Positions 15,201-22,541 of a DNA stretch of 41,051 nt are shown piece after piece. Position numbers and translations under genes: made by a program. Location of the stretch: the NCBI GenBank assembly GCA_964480475.1, contig CAYZPW010000023.1:1-41051 (forward strand), in the 5' to 3' direction. Numbering within the stretch: the first letter of the stretch is position 1; the number at the start of each line of letters is the position of its first letter. The notes below the pieces were generated by a model that was given only the letters and a program-made list of their open reading frames with translations, did not search any database and was not told the origin of the DNA. Source of the DNA: CAYZPW01 sp964480475. GTDB lineage: Bacteria > B130-G9.

Positions 15201-17705
15201 CGTGGCCAGCACCTCGTCCCGAAGAGAACCCTCCCGCTTGCTGGCAAGCGAAACCCCCTCATTGAAGGCATCGATGGCCTCGTCGTGATTCCCAAGAACG
15301 AAGTTAAGGTATCCGAGCCTAAGAAGGATTGGCTCAAGATGCCCGGGCTCAGCGTCTTCTCTCACCACAGCCAGCATCTTGTCCGATATGAGCTTGGCCT
15401 CCTCATATCTGAACCGGCCAAGAAGAAAGCCGCACCCCTCCTCATAATTCCGGAGCAGCAGGTCGGACAGGCCAGCAGAAGATGCGTGAATAGCGGACGT
15501 TGCCCTCAGGTGAGCGGGCTCACACGGCGGCAGCTCAACCGCACCGGGCCCAGCTTCGGAGCCGCCAGTCGTAAGCGACGTCGCAAACGCGTCACAGTTC
15601 TGAGCGATGAGGCGATGTATAGCCCATCTTTCCTCGTCCGATAGCCTTGCCGCAACAACCTCGCCCAGGACAGGGCTCGCCAGACAATAGGACACGACGT
15701 CGCTCTCCGTTTGCGCATCGACCAGCAACCCGTGCCTGATGAGCTCTTCCAGACCCTCGTGTGTCGCGAGGGGAGACATCCCGCCTAAATCGGCGATCAG
15801 CGTGGGCGCGAACGGCTCGCCCAAGACCCCGGCCTTAAGAAGTATCGACATCGCTGAAGCAGAAATCCGGGAAAGCCTCGACTCGAAAACCTGAGCCAGG
15901 CTACTTGGCGCAGAGAAATCGGTAAAACGCTCCGCTCGCAGCTCCCAGAAGCCGTCGGAGAAATAAACGATGCCCTCCTGAAGAAGCGACTCCATACACT
16001 GGCTCAAGAATATCGGCAGCCCGCCGGTCTTCTCTAAAAGACCCGACGCGGCTTCCCGGCTGAAGGAGTTCGGTATGAATAATGCGTCAATCAACGAGGC
16101 AATCTGTGACTCGTCGAGCGGCAAGAGTTGGACCTTCTCTAGCACAACGCTGTCCGACAGTTGGGCAAGGTCCGAATCGGCAGCCGGCCCTCCCGTCAAG
16201 ATTACTGCCAATCTCCGACCAGCTTTCGCGGCAGCCGCAGACCGGACCAGAAGGGAAAGCGCCCCTTTGCATCCGTCGTCCCAGAGATCGAAGTCGTCCA
16301 CCAGCCACACTAGCGGCTTGGTCTGCCAGGCCGAAGCAACACAATCAACGAATCGCACCGCGAGCCGCTGCCGAGAAGCGCCGGACCACTCGTCGAGTTC
16401 ATTCAGCGGTTGGCGAGCAGAAGAATCGCCGCGCGGGAGACCATCGGCTGAAGCGGGCGCCGTACCTTCAGAACCCGCTGCCTCGCCGCGGTCGAGCGAA
16501 AGCCCGGCGCTTCTGAGCGTCGCCGACAGGAAGCTCGCAGCGTCGAGGTTTTGAGCCCCTGAGGGGGATACCATTGTGTTCAGTTCACAAAGCTGGAGCT
16601 CAGCTTTCAACGCCTGTAGGAACGCGCTTCGACCGGAACCACTTGTGCCCTGTGCCAGAACAACAAGGCAGCGGTCCTGGTGCTCATGGGCCGAATACAG
16701 CGGCTCCTCGTCAAACATCTGTGCAAAGGACTCACTCGAAAGCCAACCCAGAATGAACCTCAAGGACCTCTTGAGGACTTCGTCCCGACCAAAGAGCTGA
16801 TTCGGTCGAACATCAGGGCTGATGGCGAACGTCTTGGGCACTCGAGAACCCAATATCTCAACCAAGCTGCCACAGAGCGTAGATGCCGAGCTGGGCCTCT
16901 GAGCCGGTCTTTTCGCTAGAAGACTGTCAACCATCTCCGATAGAAGAGGCGGAAGATCGGGAACCACTGATGAAAGAGACGCGGGCACGGTGCGCACGTG
17001 ATGCTCAACATAGCCCTCGATCGTGTCCGATGAGAACGGCAGCTCCTTCGCGAAGAGCTGGTAGGCCAGAACGCCGAGCGAGTACAGGTCTGACCGAACG
17101 TCTGCACCCGAGCCCACAAATCGCTCAGGAGCCATGTATTCAACCGTTCCGCCAACGCGCAGCGACGGCGCCGAAAGCACGCTCGACAGGCCAAAGTCCA
17201 TCAGAGTCACAAAGCCAGAATCGTATAGGTCTGAGCCCGAAAGGGGCAGGTTTGCGCCCGCTGGGGGCTTTGAGCGAACAATGATATTGCTCGGCTTTAT
17301 GTCGCCGTGGACGACTCGCTGTCCGTGTATGTAGGACAGTGCGATGGAAACCTGCAAGAGAAGCGCAGCGATGTCTGCCGGACCTCGCTTCGCGCACCAT
17401 TCGAGGATTGGCCGCCCCTCTACGAAGTCCATCGTGAAATAATACTTGTGCTCGTCTCTCACCCCAAAATCATAGACGCTGACGGTGTGAGGGTGCCGGA
17501 GACGGGCCGTAAGCATGAATTCTTGCTTGAACCGCCAGACGAAACCCGGACCCACAGATTGACCGAGGAAAAGCTCCTTCAGGGCAAGGACGCGCCCCAG
17601 GTTCCTGTCGAAGACCTTGTAAACGACGCTGGAGCCCCCCTTACCGCTCTCGGAGAGAACCTCGTAGCGCCCATCTATGATTCCGTAGCTGGCCTCGTTG
17701 CTCAT
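12201..17705 (-). CDS. Ser/Thr kinase - AAA ATPase - TPR - GAF - sigma54 activator fusion
   Basis: An 1834-residue cytoplasmic regulator. An N-terminal Hanks-type kinase (about 14-280) has Lys43 in LALKE, HGDIKPSN (133-140), DFG (170-172) and MAPE. Next is a STAND-like ATPase with P-loop GTSGSGRS (353-360) and a WLVDDFDLW Walker B. TPR-type helices fill about 740-1300, then a GAF domain (about 1319-1480). A complete sigma54 AAA+ domain follows (about 1507-1745), with GESGTGKE and the exact GAFTGA loop (1585-1590) needed to contact sigma54. It ends in a Fis-type helix-turn-helix (IRKAAQELGISRNTLRSKL). ATG at 17705 is preferred over a start eight codons earlier because a G-rich site precedes it. 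It could couple phosphorylation and ligand sensing directly to promoter opening. The downstream propeller gene is its probable partner. Confidence 0.92.
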   Translation of the reverse strand: MSNEASYGIIDGRYEVLSESGKGGSSVVYKVFDRNLGRVLALKELFLGQSVGPGFVWRFKQEFMLTARLRHPHTVSVYDFGVRDEHKYYFTMDFVEGRPILEWCAKRGPADIAALLLQVSIALSYIHGQRVVHGDIKPSNIIVRSKPPAGANLPLSGSDLYDSGFVTLMDFGLSSVLSAPSLRVGGTVEYMAPERFVGSGADVRSDLYSLGVLAYQLFAKELPFSSDTIEGYVEHHVRTVPASLSSVVPDLPPLLSEMVDSLLAKRPAQRPSSASTLCGSLVEILGSRVPKTFAISPDVRPNQLFGRDEVLKRSLRFILGWLSSESFAQMFDEEPLYSAHEHQDRCLVVLAQGTSGSGRSAFLQALKAELQLCELNTMVSPSGAQNLDAASFLSATLRSAGLSLDRGEAAGSEGTAPASADGLPRGDSSARQPLNELDEWSGASRQRLAVRFVDCVASAWQTKPLVWLVDDFDLWDDGCKGALSLLVRSAAAAKAGRRLAVILTGGPAADSDLAQLSDSVVLEKVQLLPLDESQIASLIDALFIPNSFSREAASGLLEKTGGLPIFLSQCMESLLQEGIVYFSDGFWELRAERFTDFSAPSSLAQVFESRLSRISASAMSILLKAGVLGEPFAPTLIADLGGMSPLATHEGLEELIRHGLLVDAQTESDVVSYCLASPVLGEVVAARLSDEERWAIHRLIAQNCDAFATSLTTGGSEAGPGAVELPPCEPAHLRATSAIHASSAGLSDLLLRNYEEGCGFLLGRFRYEEAKLISDKMLAVVREDAEPGHLEPILLRLGYLNFVLGNHDEAIDAFNEGVSLASKREGSLRDEVLATCRLGVIYCGRGKFDEARELYQALIERLKLMSKKAAQDGGAALRAYLARLFTFLGQTFFAQCDYDKAKAELTSALDLVPESVLKALSEGDDGCAATVAAECDYLPRLFRNLAIIDDTAGRYEDALKLSTNAIRAGKLLGDTSEHARNLVTHGTINQHLEEYAEAERSYKEAQDCFVREGFKEGLLVVHNNLASILDLRGRPKEVALQCTKALAIAKTLGNRYAMARILPHLGSALFEQGWLDEAKRRIDEGLELCEQNGFREAAVLCHCFRIEVLLAQGDVKGARALVRPALELSKEIDSEYDFLKGQLAQASVFNAEQDFGKASQTASSVLAKAEHLDRMDIACAHRQRAEAALGLGEYDSAQRDISKGLATARDGGAIREQALCLALFSRVEEAKEKYPKAIELASEALKIFKQMEAFLKIGETAEYLSGLFLRTENRSEALLNLELARDQFVGLDMKEEAARIDDKIETLRWGDRGEVQRGSLAVKALYKVTRLFESLHDLDELLNRVMDAVIEILGAERGLIMLKDPETGALQTRVARKVDKQTIEDVTRISKSVIQRVVDLGKPLVTTDAQSDPRFHESKSVSLYDIRSIVCVPIVINGEVGGTVYVDSSLSATVFTKQDLYLLSAFAAQASMAIEKAMLLEELQLKKESLQVENIDLRDAIAPQLSFDNIVGDSGLMQDVFKRIKQVADTQVAVLIEGESGTGKELVARAIHYNGARKDGPFVKINCAAIPENLMENELFGHEKGAFTGADERRIGKFEVADTGSLFLDEIGDLPVGLQAKLLTAIENKEFQRVGGTQTIHVDVRILTATNRDLLRLVQKRRFRKDLYYRVNEVPIKIAPLRQRKGDIPHLVHHFIKKYTQDRSLPVTSIEKGALALLMEYDWPGNVRELESAVKRALMDASGNSLKKSCFGFLPTGGSGSPPSRSDKVAQFVDGLIEEGMTLKQMLAIMEEEVLRRAIDTEGWSIRKAAQELGISRNTLRSKLVAFDIEVPGS

Positions 17706-17771
17706 CGCACCCCCGCGGGCAAAAATCACTCCCGAAACGTTACTTATGAGCCATCATCCTAGAGCGTTTTC

Positions 17772-17800
17772 TATATAGTGCTACTTAGCCGGAATGTCAA
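17772..17800 (-). promoter_or_regulatory. Near-consensus sigma70 promoter of the kinase-propeller operon
   Basis: On the minus strand, TTGACA (17800-17795) is followed after exactly 17 bases by TATATA (17777-17772). That places the transcript start near 17765, some 60 bases ahead of the ATG at 17705. No sigma54 -24/-12 element was found here, so the operon seems to be driven by the housekeeping sigma factor even though its product acts on sigma54. Confidence 0.75.
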
Positions 17801-18120
17801 CATCCAGCGCGAGGCCCGTTGGATTGCATTGAAGGCTGGCGACCTCAACGCTTACCAGGGTTACAGAATAGCCCCCAGACATGCCTCCTGGGAGGGGAAT
17901 GGCATTGGCAGCTGCAAAGGCAGCCTGACGGAATCTCAAACCGAAAGCCGGCAATCAGAAAAGACGCAGGAGCCGAACGACCGGACGAACCAGACCGATA
18001 TGCTCGGGGGCGACCATTAGGCTGGCCGCCCCCGGAACGGGATGACAGTTCACTCAAGTCCCCACCCGGGGGACTTGAGCGGTGTCGTGCGGGAAGACAG
18101 GGTCTCGAGCGTCACGCCCC
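17801..18120. other. Intergenic stretch downstream of dnaA with a strong hairpin
   Basis: No gene is seen. The perfect inverted repeat CTCAAGTCCCC / GGGGACTTGAG (18053-18063 and 18069-18079, loop ACCCG) lies about 40 bases past the dnaA stop on the minus strand. It could stop or protect the dnaA transcript; there is no T-tract, so a classical terminator is doubtful. No TTATCCACA-type DnaA box was found here. Confidence 0.5.
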
Positions 18121-19530
18121 TTATAGTTCGGCCTCCAATCCAATGAGAGATTGCCTGTCGCCGTTGCCGTCTGACTTCGCGCCGTTGAGCTCTTTCTTGA
18201 GCGTATCAACGACGTGTCTAAGAACAGGGTCTGTCTTCAATCTGCTCGCAATGAGCTTATACGAATGAATTGCCGCCGCGTGGCACATCCCAGAGAACTT
18301 CTTACCGATCTTCGGGTACGACTCCTTGAGTAGCTCCCGGCAAAGATACATCGCGACCTGCCGCGCCCTGACGATGTTTCGGGCTCTATCTCGGGAGACG
18401 AGTTCCTCAAGTCTCAACCCGCAATACGAGGCGACCTTGCTCTGGATTACTTCGACCGATAGGCCGTTTAATGAGCCGTCATCGCCATTGCCGTATCCCC
18501 TGAGCGCCGCTTGTGCCGATTCGAGCGTAACCGGTAGGAACTTCAGCTCGGTATAGGCCTTCACCCTCGTCAGCAACCCCTCAAGCTGGCGAACGCTGGA
18601 AGGCGACCTGCTCGCAATGTAGTGAGCGATTTCAGTAGGCAAACGGAACTCCGCCTTCTCGGCTTTTTTGCGCAGGATTTCTACTTTGAGTGCAATGTCC
18701 GGCGGCGATAGATCAACCACAAGACCGGAGCCAAACCTCGAGACGAGCTTGTCTTGAACGAAGTGCAGCCGCCCAGGATGCCGATCGCTCGAAATGACGA
18801 TCTGGCGTCCGAGATCGTAAAGCGCGTTGAAAGTGTGAAACAGCACCTCCTGGGTCTTGTTCTTTGCCTGGATGAACTGAACGTCATCGATGAGTAGAAC
18901 ATCCAAGGAGCGATACTTGGCCCTGAAACCCGCCATCTGCTTGGTGGCTAGCGACTCGACCAGGTTGTTGGTGAAATCCTCACCTGTCTGGTATAGGACC
19001 GAAAGCTGCTGGTGGTTGCTCCTCACGTAGTGGGCGATTGCACACAAAAGATGCGTCTTCCCTACTCCAGGCTGACCATAAATGAAAAGCGGGTTGTATG
19101 CTGCCGCGGGGCTCTGAGCCACCTTGCGGCATGCCGCCTGGGCGAACTCATTACACTCGCCCGAGACAAAACTCTCGAATGTGAAACTGCCGTTTGTGGG
19201 AGGAAGCGACACTCCCCTTGTCTTGACCTGACCCAAAGGAGCCTGAAATGCGAACCGCCTCGCCTGCGACTTCTTTTGCCCAAGGTCGGGGGAGCCATTC
19301 AAGTCTATTTGAACATCAACGTCGCGCTTGCAGACATCTCTCGCAGCAATACGTATCAGCGAAAGGTAATTGTCGTTGACCCAATTCTTGTGCGACTCGT
19401 TCGATACGGTCAGTCGCAACACCCCTTTTTTGTAACCGTTGTAGCGCATGCTCTTGAGCCAGGTCTCGAAGCTGTGCTGGTTTACCATACGCTTCACGCG
19501 TCGAAGAGTGCGAACCCACACGTTATTCAC
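18121..19530 (-). CDS. dnaA: Chromosomal replication initiator DnaA, with altered DNA-binding signature
   Basis: A 469-residue DnaA with domain I (1-75), a short domain II, the AAA+ domain III and domain IV. Domain III has Walker A GQPGVGKT (152-159), LLIDDVQFI (212-220), sensor 1 VISSDRHP, SRFGSGL with the initiator arginine, and sensor 2 VRQLEGLL. Domain IV normally ends in the near-invariant GGRDHTTVxHA that reads the DnaA box. Here it is SGMCHAAAIHS (413-423): Arg, Asp and both Thr are changed, only the His remains. The arginine that enters the minor groove (in NIVRARQ) is kept. The protein may read a different box, or be a paralogue. GTG start with GGAGG ten bases upstream. No dnaN, recF or gyrB is adjacent. 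Confidence 0.9.
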   Translation of the reverse strand: MNNVWVRTLRRVKRMVNQHSFETWLKSMRYNGYKKGVLRLTVSNESHKNWVNDNYLSLIRIAARDVCKRDVDVQIDLNGSPDLGQKKSQARRFAFQAPLGQVKTRGVSLPPTNGSFTFESFVSGECNEFAQAACRKVAQSPAAAYNPLFIYGQPGVGKTHLLCAIAHYVRSNHQQLSVLYQTGEDFTNNLVESLATKQMAGFRAKYRSLDVLLIDDVQFIQAKNKTQEVLFHTFNALYDLGRQIVISSDRHPGRLHFVQDKLVSRFGSGLVVDLSPPDIALKVEILRKKAEKAEFRLPTEIAHYIASRSPSSVRQLEGLLTRVKAYTELKFLPVTLESAQAALRGYGNGDDGSLNGLSVEVIQSKVASYCGLRLEELVSRDRARNIVRARQVAMYLCRELLKESYPKIGKKFSGMCHAAAIHSYKLIASRLKTDPVLRHVVDTLKKELNGAKSDGNGDRQSLIGLEAEL

Positions 19531-19901
19531 TTCTAAAAGGCCTCCAAGGCGCGAAACGGTTTCTGAGATATAGGACCAAAACTAACTGCATCACTTCAGC
19601 CAAAAGAGGTAGCCCAAGCCCCCTGTAAAAGGGGACCAAGGCCTGCGCAGGTTAGACCTCCGCCCAAAAGGACCAACGAGCAAAAAGCAGTCCAGTTAAG
19701 ATATGGGCAGAAATATCAAAACGACTAAGCACCAAACTTGAGAGGTTCACCGCTACTATCATCACGGGATTAAACTAACGTCCAAACCGGAAGCTTGCAA
19801 GAAATCCGTTGGAAGATTCTTACGCGCCGCTCTATTTGAATGAGATCAATTTGACCTGCTTTCAATATGTTTGGTATTAGTGGTGAGTCCGCCAAGATTT
19901 T
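19531..19901. other. Divergent intergenic region between dnaA and a membrane-protein gene
   Basis: At 371 bases this is a long gap, more A/T-rich than its surroundings. The word ACCAA or CCAAA recurs at short intervals along the plus strand (for example in GGACCAAAAC, GGACCAAGG, GGACCAACG, GCACCAAAC and GTCCAAACC). No TTATCCACA-type box and no gene are seen. TTGACC (19851-19856) and TATTAG (19875-19880), 18 bases apart, could be a plus-strand promoter. A role as origin or as dnaA control region is possible but unproven. Confidence 0.35.
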
Positions 19902-21293
19902 GTGAACACGGACATTATTTACAACCTGAGGCCTGCTATTGTCGTGAAGTCAAAAACTTGGGCGTGGGTAACATTTGCCGCGGCGCTTGCCCTCGGCGTC
20001 GGTGTCATCGCGTTCCACTTATCGTTCGGATTCTCCTCTGCTATAGCCTTCGACGGAGCATCGTATCCACCCAGAGGACCTAATGCTCCCCTTGCTTTGC
20101 CCTGGGCGCGCGACCTCTCTGGGAAGCTCGGTCAGCTCTTCCAATCTGAGTATTCTCACCTTCACAAGGTCTCATTCTCAATTGACGACCAACTCGTTGC
20201 CCCCTTCATACGTGGCACACCCCCAGATGTAAGATGCAAGCTATATGAGCTCTTGAAAGAGCCCAAGTATATCGAGCTTAAGCAAAGGCCGAATCCAAGG
20301 TCCCCTTTTTGGGCCGCCGCGGTTTGCCAAGAGAGATACTCAAAGAGAACCGCCTGGACACAGACCAGGGACCTCTTGGGCAATGTCTTCAAGGATTCTG
20401 AGATACCCCTCGCCCACATAGCTGGTCAGACGTTCGCCGCCACCGACAACGGCCTTTGCGGCATAACGACAATACTTGGGAGCGCCCCGCAGCCAAGCGA
20501 ATGCAAGCTCTTCTTCCACCTTCTCTCTATGGATGATCCCAAAAGCGACCTCCTCACTCGAGAGACTTACGCCAAGGACATCTCGAATGAACAAGTCACG
20601 ACCTTCGACTTCGAGCCAATCGAAGACTCAAGATTCAAGCAATATGGCTTCTATTTCACTTCGCCGGATTGCGATCCGCAGCAAGCGCCAAGGCTCCTCG
20701 CCACCAACACAAACCTGGCGCCAAACGGAGCGGCCTGGATCAACTACAGGCCGGCGCGCTATGACCTAGTCTTTGAGGCGCAATACTGCGGGGCCGCCAA
20801 TGAATCGCTCAACCTCCCGCCCGGCCTATCCGTCCGGCAGCTGGCCGGCGTTGACATCAAAGACTACGAGGCTGTAAGGGAGGGCAAGCCTTCTTATCTC
20901 GGCAGCGAAAACAAGCAGCACAAGGCCGTGTTTGAGTTCCCCGCCATCGTCGGTTCATCCAACAGATACTACTTCCTAATCCTGGAGATCAATGGCATAT
21001 CTGTCCCGTGCCGCAGCTTCCTGTGCCAACACTCGGCCGGCACGCTCCTCGAGACGATGCGTCACATTACCGGGACCCTCATGATTGACAAGCCGCCGTG
21101 CGTGAAAAAGGAGCATATTGTCATCCTGGCGTGCCTCCTCTTCTTCCTCCTCGCCGTGTTTGTCAACTGGCTTGGGCTGCCCGACTTCTGCAAAAAAACG
21201 ACCAAGGCTGGCAATATAAGCGAGGCGCAAGCGGGCGAATCCAACAGCGCCGCCGAGAGACATCCGGATTATGAAGAACCTGAGAACACGTAA
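19902..21293 (+). CDS. Membrane-anchored protein of unknown function
   Basis: A 463-residue protein that I do not recognise. It has one hydrophobic segment near the N-terminus (WVTFAAALALGVGVIAF, about 22-38), a polar region of about 360 residues with around nine scattered cysteines, and a second membrane segment near the C-terminus (IVILACLLFFLLAVFVNWLG, about 408-427) followed by a short charged tail. The large loop would therefore face outside the cytoplasm, with both ends inside. Start codon is GTG at 19902, or possibly GTG at 19944; neither has a strong ribosome site. Its TAA overlaps the ribosome site of the YchF-like gene 11 bases further on, so the two are coupled. Confidence 0.7.
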   Translation: MNTDIIYNLRPAIVVKSKTWAWVTFAAALALGVGVIAFHLSFGFSSAIAFDGASYPPRGPNAPLALPWARDLSGKLGQLFQSEYSHLHKVSFSIDDQLVAPFIRGTPPDVRCKLYELLKEPKYIELKQRPNPRSPFWAAAVCQERYSKRTAWTQTRDLLGNVFKDSEIPLAHIAGQTFAATDNGLCGITTILGSAPQPSECKLFFHLLSMDDPKSDLLTRETYAKDISNEQVTTFDFEPIEDSRFKQYGFYFTSPDCDPQQAPRLLATNTNLAPNGAAWINYRPARYDLVFEAQYCGAANESLNLPPGLSVRQLAGVDIKDYEAVREGKPSYLGSENKQHKAVFEFPAIVGSSNRYYFLILEINGISVPCRSFLCQHSAGTLLETMRHITGTLMIDKPPCVKKEHIVILACLLFFLLAVFVNWLGLPDFCKKTTKAGNISEAQAGESNSAAERHPDYEEPENT

Positions 21294-21304
21294 GGGGTGA
21301 TCGA

Positions 21305-22375
21305 TTGAGGATCGGACTCTGCGGTTTCCCAAAGGTGGGCAAGACGTCCGTCTTCGAGGCGGTCTGCGAGCAGTCTTCTCGCGCGCACGCCCGTTCGGGA
21401 GACCTCGCCACCGTGGCCGTGCCTGACGAGCGGCTGGACAGGCTGTTCAATGACTTTCAGAAGCCAAAAGAGGTTCGGGCCAAAATCGAGTATCTCGATC
21501 CCAAAATGCACGAGACTGGAGACGAGGACCCAGTGACGCCATGCCTGAACCCCGTCAAGGGCGCACCCGTTCTCGCGCTCGTAGTTCGCGGATTCGAGAA
21601 CGCGAACGTCCCTCACGTCTTCGACTCGATAGATGCGCAGCGCGACACAATGCTCTTCGTTGACAAGATGCTTGAGAGGGACATCGCGACCTGCGAGCGG
21701 CGTGTCGAGAAGATCGACGTGATGTATCGAAAGGCCAAGTCGGACGACCTCGTAAGAGAACGCGACGTAGTCCTCAAGTGCCTCAGCCACCTGAAGGGCA
21801 ATGAGCCCCTGCTGCGACTCGAGCTTCGCCCAGAAGAGCGAGAACCGATTCACAGTATCGAGTTCTTCTCTATTAGGCCGCTCCTGATCGTTCTGAACGT
21901 TGACGAGAAGGACGCGGCAACGGCGCGGCTAGACGAGATCACAACCCAGTTCGAGGAGACGGCCCCGAAATACGCCACCGTAACAGCCCTTTGCGCCCGA
22001 CTCGAGCGCGAGCTTCTGGAGCTTGACGAAGATGACCGTCTCATGTTCATGGAAGATATGGGCCTAACCTGCCTCGCCCAAGAACGCATCATCAAGGCGT
22101 CATACAAAGCGACGGGAACGATCTGCTTCTACACAATCGGCGACGAAGAGGTCCGAGCCTGGCCGCTCAAGGCCGGCGCCTCAGCCGTCGAGGCCGCCGA
22201 CACCGTCCACACGGATATGGCCCGCGGCTTCATTAGGGCCGAGGTCCTCGCGTTCGACGATTACGTCAAGGCCGGCTCGATGCGCGACGCGAAGGCCCAA
22301 AAGCTCGTCCGGCTCGAGGGCAAGGAATACACCGTCGCCGACGGCGACATCATCCAGTTCCGCTTCCACGTGTAA
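21305..22375 (+). CDS. Divergent YchF/OLA1-like P-loop protein
   Basis: A 356-residue member of the Obg-like YchF group. The N-terminus has GFPKVGKTS in place of the usual GLPNVGKST. The usual DIAGLVKGAS switch is missing; the matching place reads YLDPKMHETG. The NxxE-type base motif is LNVDEKD. The C-terminal DUF933/TGS-like domain is well kept (GDEEVRAWPLKAGASAVEAA, HTDMARGFIRAEV, LEGKEYTVADGDIIQFRF). Standard YchF binds ATP and ribosomes. The lost switch motif suggests a changed nucleotide cycle, so a paralogue with its own task is likely. Start is TTG with AGGGG seven bases upstream, and it follows the unknown membrane gene closely. Confidence 0.85.
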   Translation: MRIGLCGFPKVGKTSVFEAVCEQSSRAHARSGDLATVAVPDERLDRLFNDFQKPKEVRAKIEYLDPKMHETGDEDPVTPCLNPVKGAPVLALVVRGFENANVPHVFDSIDAQRDTMLFVDKMLERDIATCERRVEKIDVMYRKAKSDDLVRERDVVLKCLSHLKGNEPLLRLELRPEEREPIHSIEFFSIRPLLIVLNVDEKDAATARLDEITTQFEETAPKYATVTALCARLERELLELDEDDRLMFMEDMGLTCLAQERIIKASYKATGTICFYTIGDEEVRAWPLKAGASAVEAADTVHTDMARGFIRAEVLAFDDYVKAGSMRDAKAQKLVRLEGKEYTVADGDIIQFRFHV

Positions 22376-22417
22376 GCCCTGGGCCTCTGCGGCCTGCTGC
22401 TTTTCGTTGGCGGTGTG

Positions 22418-22490
22418 GGACAGCCTCTTCAGAGGCTGTCCAATAAGCCCATCTATATATCGGGCAGACACAAGGCCTGCCCCTACACGG
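22418..22490. repeat. Palindromic repeat cluster
   Basis: A perfect hairpin GGACAGCCTCT-TC-AGAGGCTGTCC (22418-22441) is followed by GGGCAGACACAAGGCCTGCC and CCTACA, a smaller relative of the TGTAGGGGCG-ended element at 10370. It lies between convergent genes (YchF-like and the glycosyltransferase) and could act as a transcript end for both. Confidence 0.65.
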
Positions 22491-22541
22491 GTGTCGATTT
22501 TGAGGTGGCGTCCGAACCGGCCCGCCCCGGACCTTCGGCGC

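Noticed and set aside
15285..17762. Several plus-strand frames of 100-160 codons opposite the kinase-activator gene
   Set aside because: They are shadows of a strongly supported long gene with no motifs of their own.
17730..18120. Origin of replication between the kinase operon and dnaA
   Set aside because: No DnaA boxes, no A/T-rich run and only one strong hairpin were seen.
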